A DNA stretch of 64,000 nt from Oscillospiraceae bacterium (GTDB lineage Bacteria > Bacillota > Clostridia > Oscillospirales > Ruminococcaceae). Below are positions 33,169-42,629 of this stretch, in pieces. The notes under the pieces are model-generated. The model saw nothing but the letters and a program-made list of their open reading frames with translations, ran no database searches and was not told the origin of the DNA. The number at the start of each line of letters is the position of its first letter. Within the stretch, counting starts at the first letter, position 1. The stretch spans positions 1 to 64,000 of the forward strand of contig JAITFZ010000022.1 of NCBI GenBank assembly GCA_031280965.1. The letters are read 5' to 3'. The position numbers and the translations under genes are program-made.

Positions 33169-34260
33169 ATGGCTAAGAAAAAGAGTAGCCCGACCATTAA
33201 AAAAGGGCTTGACGAATGGATGGCAACGTATGCGGACATGGTTACGCTGCTGTTCTGCTTTTTCGTTATGCTCTACTCGGCTTCCAATCAGGACGAGGCA
33301 AGATTTCAATATATTCTTCAGGCGTTCAGCACCGGCGGCAGATACATCAACACCATCGTCGGTCCCGAGCTTGACCCGCCGCTTGACCCGCAGGGTCCCA
33401 ACGAAAACACCAATATCCCGCCGCAGGCGCCGGGGGACAGTGAGGGCAATCACCCCGGAACAACCAATGAGCCGCACCTGTTCGACTCGCTTTTTTCACA
33501 AATTGCGGAATTGGTTGAATCGCTGGATTTATCCGGCGTTCAGGTTTATTCAAGCCCCGGCTTAATTCGGATTCTTCTTTCGGATGACGTTCTGTTTGAC
33601 GGGGACAGCTACGTGCTTAAAGACGAGGGCAGGCGCATACTCGACCTCTTCGTCCCTGCCATAAGAGCGCAGGACGATTACATAGCCTCGGTTCAGATTC
33701 AGGGATATACCGCGGATGTACACTCGCCGACAGGTATGAACGACTGGGACTTATCGTCAATGAGAGCTTCTACGGTAGTCAGGCATCTTGATGAAGTCAG
33801 GAAAATGGTTCAGACCACTAAGTTCAGCGCGGAAGGGCTCGGAATCCGCAACCCGATTGGCGACAACTCCACCCCCGAAGGTCGCGCACAAAACCGCCGC
33901 GTGGAAATCATCATTAACCGAAACGAATTAACCGATGAAGAAAACCGTTTCGTAGACGATATATTAAGGTACGATTACAACAACCCGTTCCAGGTGGTAG
34001 ACCCGCACGGACGCCCCGTGCCGCAACCGGGAACGCCGGTAGAAAGCATAGTCGCGGGAATCATCGGCGACCTGCTCGAAAGATACGGCGACAGGAGCGA
34101 CCCGTCGTCTTCATCTCCCGGAGGAACACCGATTGGCCCGAACCCCGGAGGCTTTACAGGCGTGACCGACAGCGATTTCCTGCCGCCCGGCCCGATAACT
34201 CCGCCGGTTAACGGCGAAAATGGAGAAAACGGCACAAACGGCGCAGAAACAAACGATTAA
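33169..34260 (+). CDS. motB: Flagellar stator protein MotB
   Basis: Peptidoglycan-anchored stator partner of MotA. 363 residues. A single membrane segment (about 21-41) carries the ion-binding Asp23 in TYADMVTLLF. The OmpA-like domain (about 150-250) binds the wall with GYTADVHSP, DLSSMRASTVVRHL and GRAQNRRVEI. After it comes an unusual ~95-residue Pro/Gly/Asn-rich tail (PNPGGFTG, PPGPITPPVNGENGENG) that most MotB proteins lack. AAAGGAAGAAG lies ahead of the ATG. Confidence 0.94.
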   Translation: MAKKKSSPTIKKGLDEWMATYADMVTLLFCFFVMLYSASNQDEARFQYILQAFSTGGRYINTIVGPELDPPLDPQGPNENTNIPPQAPGDSEGNHPGTTNEPHLFDSLFSQIAELVESLDLSGVQVYSSPGLIRILLSDDVLFDGDSYVLKDEGRRILDLFVPAIRAQDDYIASVQIQGYTADVHSPTGMNDWDLSSMRASTVVRHLDEVRKMVQTTKFSAEGLGIRNPIGDNSTPEGRAQNRRVEIIINRNELTDEENRFVDDILRYDYNNPFQVVDPHGRPVPQPGTPVESIVAGIIGDLLERYGDRSDPSSSSPGGTPIGPNPGGFTGVTDSDFLPPGPITPPVNGENGENGTNGAETND

Positions 34261-34301
34261 GCTATTATTTACTGTTCATTGTAAAAGAGGGGTGGTTTGG
34301 T

Positions 34302-35300
34302 TTGGCGGATGTATTAACGCAAGAGCAAATAGACGCCATGCTAAGCAACGCGCAATCAGGCGAGCCTATAATTGCCGAAGCGGAAAAACCGGCTGATATT
34401 AAAGAATACGATTTCCGCTCGCCTAAGAAGTTCACGAAAGAGCGTATTAAAACCTTGGACAGCATTTTCGATAACTATTCAAGACTGCTTTCATCGTATC
34501 TTACGGGGCTTTTGCGGCTTTATTGTAAAGTGTCGCTGGTTTCCGTGGAAGAACAGAAGTACTTCGAGTTCAACAATGCACTGCCCGATTATGTCATGAT
34601 GGGAATGGCAGAACTTATGATACAGGACGATGAGGTTGAGGACTTAAATCTGATTGTGCAGTTATCCAACACGCTGACTTATATCATGATAGACCGTCTG
34701 CTCGGAGGAAAGGGTGAACATTTAGACACCGGAGAGCGTGAGTTTACCGAAATCGAGGTAAGCATCATGGAAAACATAATCCGAAACTTCCTCGGACTTA
34801 TGAAAGAGCCGTGGTCGAGTTATGTCGAAGTTGACCCCGTGCTTGAAACAATTGAAACTAACTCAAGGGTTATATCGGCTATGGGTCACGATGATACCAT
34901 GATAATCTGCATACTTGAAATAATGGTGATTGAAACCAAGGCGCTTATAACAATATGTATACCGGCGGTCGGGCTTGAAGGCATCATGCAGAAATACACC
35001 ACGCGGCAAACGCGCACAGGTCGTAAGATTGACGCTAACAGAGAAAAAGAGCGCAGAACCAACATTTTCGACGGCGTCACGCACACCGCGCTTGACATAA
35101 GAGCCGTACTCGGCGAGGTTGACCTTGATATGTTAGATGTGCTGAGGCTTCAGGCAAACGATATTATTCCGCTCGGAAAGAGCATAGACAGCAATATTAC
35201 CCTTAATGTTGGCGGTAAAAAATGGTTTGACGGCAAGATGGGTGTATATAATAATAAAAAAGCTGTAAAAATAGAAAACATCTTCGGTATGGAAATATAG
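34302..35300 (+). CDS. fliM: Flagellar switch protein FliM
   Basis: C-ring protein that binds phospho-CheY and sets the direction of rotation. 332 residues. N-terminal CheY-binding peptide LTQEQIDAMLS, CheC-like middle domain, and SpoA C-terminal domain. Starts at TTG 34302 behind AGAGGGG, which gives the standard MADVLTQEQID start. It directly follows motB; fliL, often between them, is absent. Confidence 0.95.
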   Translation: MADVLTQEQIDAMLSNAQSGEPIIAEAEKPADIKEYDFRSPKKFTKERIKTLDSIFDNYSRLLSSYLTGLLRLYCKVSLVSVEEQKYFEFNNALPDYVMMGMAELMIQDDEVEDLNLIVQLSNTLTYIMIDRLLGGKGEHLDTGEREFTEIEVSIMENIIRNFLGLMKEPWSSYVEVDPVLETIETNSRVISAMGHDDTMIICILEIMVIETKALITICIPAVGLEGIMQKYTTRQTRTGRKIDANREKERRTNIFDGVTHTALDIRAVLGEVDLDMLDVLRLQANDIIPLGKSIDSNITLNVGGKKWFDGKMGVYNNKKAVKIENIFGMEI

Positions 35301-35358
35301 ACATTGTACATTGTTAAATTGTTCATTGTAAGGCCGGAGGGAAAGGAAAACCGCTTAT

Positions 35359-36525
35359 ATGGCTGTAGTAGAATTTACTGATTTGCAAAAGGACGCGATT
35401 GCGGAAGTCATGAATATAAGCATGGGTAACGCCGCGACCGCCGCATCGGAACTGCTGAATGCTAAAGTTTGGATTACTACCCCCCGTGTTTCGATACAAA
35501 AAGCCGCCGAGTTGCGTAAAGAATCGCTTGAGCCGGCTATATGCGTAAAAATAGTTTATGTCAAAGGCATCACCGGAACCAATATGATGCTTTTAAGGCA
35601 GGACGATGTTCAGTTGATTTTGAATCAGCTTATGGGTCAGCCGCTTGAGGTTACACCCGATTTTGAATTTGACGAACTTAATATCAGCGCGGTCAGCGAG
35701 GTTATGAACCAGATGATGGGTTCGTCCGCAACCGCCTTGTCGAACTTTTTGGGACTACACGTAGACATTTCGGTACCTACGCCGTATATAATGAATGAAA
35801 TAAATCTTTCTGAAATTCATGAATACGATACGGACGAGGAAGTTATAGCGATTACTTTCGACATTACTATAGAGGGCGTAATTAAATCAGAGTTTGTGTC
35901 GGTTATGAGCGCGGAGCTCGCGCAGATTATCTGCGATAAAATGCTTGAAAGCAGTGAACCCGAGCCCGAACCCGCCGCCGTGCCGGCAGCTGCGACACCG
36001 TCTCCGGCGGCACAGCAACCCGCTCCGGCGGCTTCCGCACAGCAGCCCGCGCAACAGCCTTACGCGCAACCGCAAACGCCTGCCGGCTATTCGCCGCAGC
36101 CGATGATGCCGCAAGGTGCGCCGATGGGATACCCGCCGCCCCCGCATTACGGATACCCGCCGCCGGCTTACGGATACGGAGCTTATCCTCAGCCGATTAA
36201 TATACAAAACGCTCAGCTTCATCAATTTGAGCCCCCGCAGTTCAACCTTCCGGGTGACCAGGGTGACAACCTTCAGCTTCTTATGGGCGTACCGCTTCAG
36301 ATTTCGGTCGAAATAGGAACGGCAAGGCGCAAGGTCAAGGAAATACTTGAGTTTTCGCAGGGGACGATTATCGAGCTTGAAAGACAGGCGGGTGCGCCGG
36401 TAGACGTGGTAGTCAACGGCAATCTTATAGCAAGAGGGGACGTCGTAGTAATAGACGATAACTTCGCAGTCAGAATCACCGAGATTTTAAAATCAAAATT
36501 TATGGATTCATTAGGTAAGGAGTAA
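35359..36525 (+). CDS. fliY: Flagellar switch protein FliY (CheC-like plus FliN)
   Basis: C-ring component and CheY-P phosphatase of Gram-positive bacteria. 388 residues: a CheC-like phosphatase half with two active-site helices (EVMNISMGNAATAASEL about 15-31; EVMNQMMGSSATALSNF about 114-130), a ~90-residue linker of Pro/Ala/Gln then Pro/Tyr/Gly (PPPPHYGYPPPAYGYG), and a FliN SpoA domain (about 310-385). The linker composition is unlike its neighbours. Confidence 0.94.
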   Translation: MAVVEFTDLQKDAIAEVMNISMGNAATAASELLNAKVWITTPRVSIQKAAELRKESLEPAICVKIVYVKGITGTNMMLLRQDDVQLILNQLMGQPLEVTPDFEFDELNISAVSEVMNQMMGSSATALSNFLGLHVDISVPTPYIMNEINLSEIHEYDTDEEVIAITFDITIEGVIKSEFVSVMSAELAQIICDKMLESSEPEPEPAAVPAAATPSPAAQQPAPAASAQQPAQQPYAQPQTPAGYSPQPMMPQGAPMGYPPPPHYGYPPPAYGYGAYPQPINIQNAQLHQFEPPQFNLPGDQGDNLQLLMGVPLQISVEIGTARRKVKEILEFSQGTIIELERQAGAPVDVVVNGNLIARGDVVVIDDNFAVRITEILKSKFMDSLGKE

Positions 36526-36532
36526 TTCACAC

Positions 36533-36895
36533 ATGGACAAGAAAATTCTACTTGTGGACGACGCGGCTTTTATGAGAATGCTCATAAAGGACACATTAAC
36601 CAAAAACGGCTACACCTCGATTCTTGAGGCCGCAGACGGCGAAATCGCCGTTCAGGTGTATGAGGCGGAAAAGCCCGACCTTGTAGTTATGGACATCACC
36701 ATGCCCAACATGACCGGAATTGAGGCGCTCGCCGCAATTAAAGGCAAGTATCCCGAGGCAAAAATCATTATGTGTTCCGCGATGGGACAGGAAGCAATGG
36801 TTGTCGAGGCGATTAAACTCGGCGCGCTCGACTTTATCGTTAAGCCGTTCAAGCCCGACAGAATCCTGCAAACTGTTTCTAAAATCCTCGGGTAA
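36533..36895 (+). CDS. cheY: Chemotaxis response regulator CheY
   Basis: Single receiver domain that carries the CheA signal to FliM and FliY. 120 residues with the acidic pair LLVDDA (Asp8, Asp9), phosphoacceptor in VVMDITMPNM (Asp53), the Ser/Thr position in MCSAMG and Lys in IVKPF. Eight bases after fliY. No cheA, cheW, cheB or cheR in the window. Confidence 0.95.
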   Translation: MDKKILLVDDAAFMRMLIKDTLTKNGYTSILEAADGEIAVQVYEAEKPDLVVMDITMPNMTGIEALAAIKGKYPEAKIIMCSAMGQEAMVVEAIKLGALDFIVKPFKPDRILQTVSKILG

Positions 36896-36924
36896 TCCGG
36901 TAATACATACCGGAGGAGGATTTT

Positions 36925-37341
36925 ATGGGTAATAATCCATTATGGTACGCAATTTCTCTTTTTGCCGTACTCGGGCTGATTTTCTTCATGTTCTTTATGA
37001 TGAAGAAAATGAACAGGCTTACGAGAACGGCAAGCGGTAGCCGTCTGCGAATCATTGACAGAGCCAACACAGGCAGAGATTCTTCACTGCTTGTTGTCAG
37101 CGTGAGCGGCAGACTTATGCTGGTTGGCGTAAGCGCGGGAAGAATTGAAAAGCTCTGCGACTTAGACATTGACGAGGAGGAGTATTTCGATTCTTCTGAC
37201 CAACCGGACAAGCCCGCCCTGAATTTTTCAGACGTACTCAAAAATTATCTGAAGCTTAACAAAACCAATCATAAACTGACGGAAAAAATCCCGAAAACCG
37301 AAGGAGAGGAACCGACCGTTGAACCGGATATCAAAAGTTGA
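36925..37341 (+). CDS. fliO: Flagellar export assembly protein FliO
   Basis: Membrane protein that helps assemble the FliP ring of the export gate. 138 residues, one membrane segment (about 5-25), then a beta-rich cytosolic domain with RLRIIDRANTGRDSSLLVV and GRLMLVGVSAG, matching FliO/FliZ. ATG behind GGAGGAGG. Ends 23 bases inside fliP. Confidence 0.88.
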   Translation: MGNNPLWYAISLFAVLGLIFFMFFMMKKMNRLTRTASGSRLRIIDRANTGRDSSLLVVSVSGRLMLVGVSAGRIEKLCDLDIDEEEYFDSSDQPDKPALNFSDVLKNYLKLNKTNHKLTEKIPKTEGEEPTVEPDIKS

Positions 37342-38275
37342 AAAACTTAAAAGAATCAAAAGAAAACTCTTTATCCGTTTTCTCGCGTCTTTCGCCCTTA
37401 CGGCGGCGCTCTTTTTCGTCATTTTTGCGCTGGGCGGATTCGCGGCAGACACCGCGCCTTTTGTGCCGCCGCCCGAGACTGACAACATAAACACCTCGCC
37501 CGAAGCCGTTGACGCGGCGAATCCGGACTCGGCACTCGCCCCGAACGAGAACAGCGCGCTTTTTGACCTTATCGGAATTGATGCTTCTCAGCCGCTTGAA
37601 ATCCTGTTGCTGATTACAATTATCTCGATTGCTCCGTCGATTCTGCTGATGATGACCTGCTTTTTGCGGATTGTTATTGTGCTTAGCTTTATGCGTAATG
37701 CCATGCAAACCCAGCAGACCCCGCCCAATCAGGTTCTGATAGGACTTGCGCTTTTCTTGACGATGTTCATAATGTGGCCTGTTTTCATGCAAATTAATGA
37801 AATCGCATACCGTCCTTATGCGGACGGCGAGATAACAACGTGGGAGGCTGTCGAACTTGCGGGCGAACCGCTCAAAACCTTTATGCTCAAGCAGACTTCC
37901 AACTCTAACATGGCGTTCTTCCTCAACATAGCGGACATAACAATTTACTCGCCGGAAACCTACGGTACCGATAATCAGACCGAGGACGATATATCCCGCC
38001 CCGAAATTGATTTAGAGAATTATCAGGAACAGCTTGAGTTTCGCGTGGTGATTCCCGCGTTCATGATAAGCGAGCTTTCGCGCGCTTTCCAAATGGGCTT
38101 CATGCTGTTCATACCGTTTTTGATAATAGACATTGTTGTAGCGAGTACCCTCATGTCAATGGGTATGATGATGCTTCCGCCCGCGATGATTTCCATGCCT
38201 TTCAAGCTTATGTTGTTTGTGCTGATTGACGGATGGCAGATGTTGGTGGGAAGTATACTTGCTTCATTCTACTGA
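37319..38275 (+). CDS. fliP: Flagellar export gate protein FliP
   Basis: Core of the export gate. 318 residues, longer than the usual ~250 because of an N-terminal extension that includes a hydrophobic segment (about 21-45) and a Pro/Asn-rich stretch before the conserved part. Family motifs: SFMRNAMQTQQTPPNQVLIGLALFLT split over about 121-146, VVIPAFMISELSRAFQMGF and the final GWQMLVGSI. Starts at TTG 37319 in the fliO overlap; a later start cannot be excluded. Confidence 0.94.
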   Translation: MNRISKVEKLKRIKRKLFIRFLASFALTAALFFVIFALGGFAADTAPFVPPPETDNINTSPEAVDAANPDSALAPNENSALFDLIGIDASQPLEILLLITIISIAPSILLMMTCFLRIVIVLSFMRNAMQTQQTPPNQVLIGLALFLTMFIMWPVFMQINEIAYRPYADGEITTWEAVELAGEPLKTFMLKQTSNSNMAFFLNIADITIYSPETYGTDNQTEDDISRPEIDLENYQEQLEFRVVIPAFMISELSRAFQMGFMLFIPFLIIDIVVASTLMSMGMMMLPPAMISMPFKLMLFVLIDGWQMLVGSILASFY

Positions 38276-38304
38276 CCGGAAACTCTTATATAAAGGTGAG
38301 ATTT

Positions 38305-38577
38305 ATGACCCAGGAAATGGTAATGGATATATTTATGGAGGCAATGGGGCTGGCGTTTCGGTTAGCGCTTCCCATACTTCTTGTCGCTATGCTGATTGGT
38401 CTTACTATAGCCATTTTACAGGCGGCGACGCAGGTTCACGAGCAGACGCTGACCTTCGCTCCTAAGGCGATTACAATCGCCCTTGCGCTTTTGATTGCGG
38501 GGCCGTGGATGACGAGCGAGATTATAGACTTTATGAGTTACATATTTGATAAGGTCGCAAATACGCCGATACGATGA
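38305..38577 (+). CDS. fliQ: Flagellar export gate protein FliQ
   Basis: Two-helix subunit of the export gate. 90 residues, the normal length, from ATG 38305 behind AAAGGTGAG; an in-frame ATG at 38233 lies inside fliP and lacks a ribosome site. Begins MTQEMVMDIFMEAM and has the LILQ-like ILQAATQVHEQTLTFAPK core. Membrane segments about 17-39 and 52-72. Confidence 0.94.
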   Translation: MTQEMVMDIFMEAMGLAFRLALPILLVAMLIGLTIAILQAATQVHEQTLTFAPKAITIALALLIAGPWMTSEIIDFMSYIFDKVANTPIR

Positions 38578-38612
38578 CGAACAACTGACAATCGGGTTAA
38601 GGGGAATGCTTT

Positions 38613-39401
38613 TTGGAGCAGTTATGGAATCTTGTAGTCTATAATTTTGTAGGCTGTTTGATTGTTTTCGCCCGTGTCGCCGGAATATTCACGTTTAATC
38701 CGATTTTCGGACGGCAGAATGTCCCGATGATGGCGCGTGTGGCAATGACTATGGCTTTGGCGGTATGTATGCTTGCCGGAATGGGCAGCACGACAGGGTT
38801 TATTCCGCAGAGTATCCCGCACTTTGTATTTGTGTTGCTTGCGGAGGTTCTTTTGGGGCTTGTCTTCGGCTTTTTCGTGAATCTTATGCTGACGGTTACT
38901 ATATTCGCGGGTGAAGCAACCGACAAGCAAATCGGACTTGCCATGGCGAACGTCATGGACCCCGGAACCGGCATACAAATGCCTGTTTTCGGCACATTTT
39001 ATTATTATTTGTTTATACTTTACTTTTTCGTAACAGGCGCGCATTTGGAATACATCAGGCTTTTCGCGGTTTCTTATGAAATTATACCAATCGGCTTTGA
39101 AATCACCGCGAACACCATAGCAATCACGCGGAGCATAGTTTACTTCATGAGTATAGTCATGAATCTGGCTATGCGACTGGCACTGCCCGTAATCGCTGCG
39201 GGGCTTATCGTGGAAACCTGCGTCGGTGTTATTATGAAAGCCGTTCCGTCCATTCAGGTTTTCGTTGTTAATATACAGTTGAAGATTCTTTTGGGGCTTT
39301 TTGTAATTATGGCGTTAGCGGCGCCAATTTCCGATTTTATAAGCGGACTCTTCGGCACAATGTGGGGTTATTTAGATTATTTTCTGCATAATTTTATATG
39401 A
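38613..39401 (+). CDS. fliR: Flagellar export gate protein FliR
   Basis: Export gate subunit, 262 residues, six or so membrane segments. Signatures: FNPIFGRQNVPMMARVAMTMAL near the N-terminus and LALPVIAAGLIVETCVGVI toward the middle. Starts at TTG 38613, with AAGGGGAA ahead at a slightly long distance; no ATG or GTG gives a full N-terminus. Confidence 0.93.
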   Translation: MEQLWNLVVYNFVGCLIVFARVAGIFTFNPIFGRQNVPMMARVAMTMALAVCMLAGMGSTTGFIPQSIPHFVFVLLAEVLLGLVFGFFVNLMLTVTIFAGEATDKQIGLAMANVMDPGTGIQMPVFGTFYYYLFILYFFVTGAHLEYIRLFAVSYEIIPIGFEITANTIAITRSIVYFMSIVMNLAMRLALPVIAAGLIVETCVGVIMKAVPSIQVFVVNIQLKILLGLFVIMALAAPISDFISGLFGTMWGYLDYFLHNFI

Positions 39402-39421
39402 ATTTATAAAGGGTGATATAA

Positions 39422-40495
39422 TTGGCGGGACAGGAAAAAACCGAAAAAGCCACGCCTAAGAAGCGCAGAGATGCGCGAACCAAAGAAGGCAACGTATTGC
39501 AAAGCAAGGAAGTTAATACCACGTTTTCGCTTCTCGGAGTTTTTTTAACGTTATCGGTAGTCGGGCCTTTCATGTATGTGCAGCTACAGTCCGCGCTCAG
39601 GTATTTCCTGAGCAATGTGGGTTCGGATTTTGAAGCAAACCAGTTATTTCTCACCCAAACAGCACTGCAAATATTAAGATATGTCGTACTTATTGTCGGG
39701 CCAATCCTTGGCGTAGCGCTTCTTGTCGGAACTATACCCACGATTTTTCAAACCAAGGGACTTTTTACAATGAAGCCCCTGAAGCCCAAGTTCTCAAAGC
39801 TGAACCCTATCACGGGCATGAAAAGGTTTTTTTCAATCCAGTCGTTTGTTAATGTTATAAAAGGCATAATCGTCATTTCTATAATTGTTACAATCGTATA
39901 TTTGCGCGTATCCGAACTGCTTCCCGAAATAAGAAAAGCACCGCAGTGGGAAATTCAGCAGGGCGTGTTGTTCATAGCGGAAAACGTATTTTCCATAGTA
40001 ATACTTATTATAATTATCTTCGCGTTTATTTCGGCGGGTGACTATGTGTTCTCGTGGTGGCAGTATGAGCGGAAGCTTAAAATGTCAAAGCAGGAAATTA
40101 AAGACGAGTACAAGCAAATAGAAGGTGACCCGAAAATCAAGAGCAAGATTAAACAAAAACAGCTTGAAGTCGCCCAGAACCGTATGATGCAGGAAGTGCC
40201 GGATTCGGACGTGGTGGTGAGAAACCCTACGCATTACGCCGTTGCGCTCCGTTACGACACCGAACGTTTCTTCTCCGCGCCGAAAGTCGTTGCGAAGGGA
40301 CAGGATGAATTAGCGCTCAAAATTATAGCTGTGGCAGAAGAAAGCGGCGTACCCGTCACCGAGGACAGACCGCTCGCACGCGCCCTGCACGACACGGTAA
40401 AGCTCGGGCATGATATACCGAGCGCGCTGTTTACGGCGGTAGCGGCGATCTTCGCGGAATTAGATACTATCAGACAGAAAATAAATGTAGATTAA
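39422..40495 (+). CDS. flhB: Flagellar export switch protein FlhB
   Basis: Export apparatus protein that changes substrate class from hook to filament after self-cleavage. 357 residues: Lys-rich N-terminus typical of the family (EKTEKATPKKRRDAR), four membrane segments, and the cytosolic domain with the NPTH cleavage site (VVRNPTHYAVAL). The TTG start at 39422 follows AAAGGGTG. It would receive the FliK signal. Confidence 0.95.
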   Translation: MAGQEKTEKATPKKRRDARTKEGNVLQSKEVNTTFSLLGVFLTLSVVGPFMYVQLQSALRYFLSNVGSDFEANQLFLTQTALQILRYVVLIVGPILGVALLVGTIPTIFQTKGLFTMKPLKPKFSKLNPITGMKRFFSIQSFVNVIKGIIVISIIVTIVYLRVSELLPEIRKAPQWEIQQGVLFIAENVFSIVILIIIIFAFISAGDYVFSWWQYERKLKMSKQEIKDEYKQIEGDPKIKSKIKQKQLEVAQNRMMQEVPDSDVVVRNPTHYAVALRYDTERFFSAPKVVAKGQDELALKIIAVAEESGVPVTEDRPLARALHDTVKLGHDIPSALFTAVAAIFAELDTIRQKINVD

Positions 40496-40517
40496 ATCTT
40501 TAGGGGGCGCAAACACC

Positions 40518-42614
40518 ATGCTGAAACGCATGCTTGACAATGTATTCGCGGTATTTGTCATAATCATCGTGCTTGCGCTGATTATTCCGCTTAATAAAAC
40601 GCTCGTGGACTTTCTTATAGCCACGAACATTGCGTTGGCTATAATAATACTGCTCATTACACTTTACATAAAGGAAGCGCTGGAGTTTTCCATTTTTCCG
40701 TCAATCCTGCTTATAACAACGGTTTTCCGGTTAGCGCTTAGTATTTCGACCACAAGATTAATACTCAGCAGTACCGGCGGAGCCGAGGTAACGGCGGCGG
40801 CGGGGAATATTATACAGGCTATCGGAAACTTCGTAATGATGGACAACCCCGGTGTAGGTTTTATCATTTTCGTAATCCTTGTTCTTGTGAACTTTTTGGT
40901 TATTACAAAGGGTGCCGAGCGTGTTTCCGAGGTTGCGGCGAGATTTACGCTCGACGCTATGCCCGGTAAACAGATGGCGATTGACGCCGACCTTGCGGCG
41001 GGCGCAATTGATGACGAGGAAGCCAAGGAAAGACGCATAAAGGTTCAGCGCGAAGCGGACTTTTTCGGCGCTATGGACGGTGCGGTTAAATTCGTTAAGG
41101 GCGACGCCATAATGGCTATTGTTACGATGATAATAACACTTGTCGGCGGAATGGCTTTCGGTTTGGCGGGCGGAATGGAGCTTGATGAGGTTTTAGGTTC
41201 ATATTCGCTTGCGACAATCGGCGACGGACTAAGCTCGCAAATCCCCGCTCTGCTTATCGCGTTCGCTACCGGTATGGTTGTTACCAGAACGGCAAGCACC
41301 GGAAGCTTCGGCATTGAGCTTCGCACACAGTTCGGGCAGAACCCCACGGTTATGTTCATAGCCGGCATGGTGGCTTACGCATTTATGTTTATACCCGGCT
41401 TCCCCTTGATGGTATTCTTTGTTATAGGTTCAGTGCTGTTGACGCTCGGTTTTTACCTCAGACGGCAGAAGCTTGCGCTCGCAGCTATTACTGAGCAGGA
41501 AGAGCAAATGCAGGCACAGATTGAACAGGAGCAGGCGGCGGCAGAAACGGCAGGCAGCGAAGAGTATTACCGCGACATCGACAATGTGTTTAAGCTGTTA
41601 TCGGTTGACCAGATTGAGATGGAGTTCGGTTATAGTCTGCTTCACCTTGTTGACGAAAAGAGCGGCGGAAGCTTTATTGAGCGCCTTGTTATATTCCGCA
41701 AGGACTTCGCGATGACGATGGGCATGGTGTTTCCGTCGGTTAGGATGCGAAACAATCCCGAAATCAACCCCAACCAGTATGTAATCAAAATCAAAGGCGA
41801 AGAAGTCGCAAGGGGCGAAATACTCGCCGACCACTACCTTGCGCTTGATAACGGCGATGTAACCACGCCTGTTGACGGCATAGATACGATTGAACCGGCG
41901 TTCGGAATACCTGCGCGCTGGATAAGCGAAGACAAGAAGGTTATGGCGGACGTTGCGGGCTATACGCTGATTGACCCTGTTTCGGTTATGATTACGCACT
42001 TGTCGGAGATTATAAAACAACACTGTCATGAAATTCTGTCGCGTCAGGACGTAAAGACGATGATTGACAACATGAGACAAACCAATCCGAGCGTAATCGA
42101 AGACCTGATTCCGAACATGGTAAGCGTTGGTTATCTGCAAAGGGTGCTTTCCATGCTACTTAAAGAAGGTATACCGATTCGTGATATGGAAACTATTCTC
42201 GAAACGCTTTCCGAGAATGTTTCCGCGCTTAAAGACATGGATATTATCGTGGAATATGTAAGGCAGGCGCTGAAGCGTACAGTTACAAGGCGCTTCGCGG
42301 AAGCCAACGCGCTTCGGGTAATTACACTCGACCCGCGTATTGAAGACTCGATTATATCCAACGTTAAAAAGACCGACCGCGGAAGCGTTTATGTTCCCGA
42401 CCCCGATGCGGCGCAGACGATAATCGCAAAAACCACGGAAGAAGTCGAGAAAGTCAAGGACGTGCTTCCGAGCGTAATTGTTCTCACCTCGCCTATTGTC
42501 CGCGTATACTTTAAAAGGCTTATCGACCAGTATATTCCGGGACTCACCGTCCTTTCATATAACGAAATAGATAATACAACGCAAATTCAGGCAGTCGGAA
42601 ACATCACCATGTAA
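40518..42614 (+). CDS. flhA: Flagellar export platform protein FlhA
   Basis: Nonameric export ring and proton channel. 698 residues: about eight membrane segments in the first 320, the FHIPEP-type conserved loop with TKGAERVSEVAARFTLDAMPGKQ split over about 128-155 and QMAIDADLAAG, and the four-domain cytosolic half. Usually followed by flhF and flhG in Firmicutes; here fliA follows after 15 bases. Confidence 0.96.
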   Translation: MLKRMLDNVFAVFVIIIVLALIIPLNKTLVDFLIATNIALAIIILLITLYIKEALEFSIFPSILLITTVFRLALSISTTRLILSSTGGAEVTAAAGNIIQAIGNFVMMDNPGVGFIIFVILVLVNFLVITKGAERVSEVAARFTLDAMPGKQMAIDADLAAGAIDDEEAKERRIKVQREADFFGAMDGAVKFVKGDAIMAIVTMIITLVGGMAFGLAGGMELDEVLGSYSLATIGDGLSSQIPALLIAFATGMVVTRTASTGSFGIELRTQFGQNPTVMFIAGMVAYAFMFIPGFPLMVFFVIGSVLLTLGFYLRRQKLALAAITEQEEQMQAQIEQEQAAAETAGSEEYYRDIDNVFKLLSVDQIEMEFGYSLLHLVDEKSGGSFIERLVIFRKDFAMTMGMVFPSVRMRNNPEINPNQYVIKIKGEEVARGEILADHYLALDNGDVTTPVDGIDTIEPAFGIPARWISEDKKVMADVAGYTLIDPVSVMITHLSEIIKQHCHEILSRQDVKTMIDNMRQTNPSVIEDLIPNMVSVGYLQRVLSMLLKEGIPIRDMETILETLSENVSALKDMDIIVEYVRQALKRTVTRRFAEANALRVITLDPRIEDSIISNVKKTDRGSVYVPDPDAAQTIIAKTTEEVEKVKDVLPSVIVLTSPIVRVYFKRLIDQYIPGLTVLSYNEIDNTTQIQAVGNITM

Positions 42615-42629
42615 AGGGTGTGAGATTTT

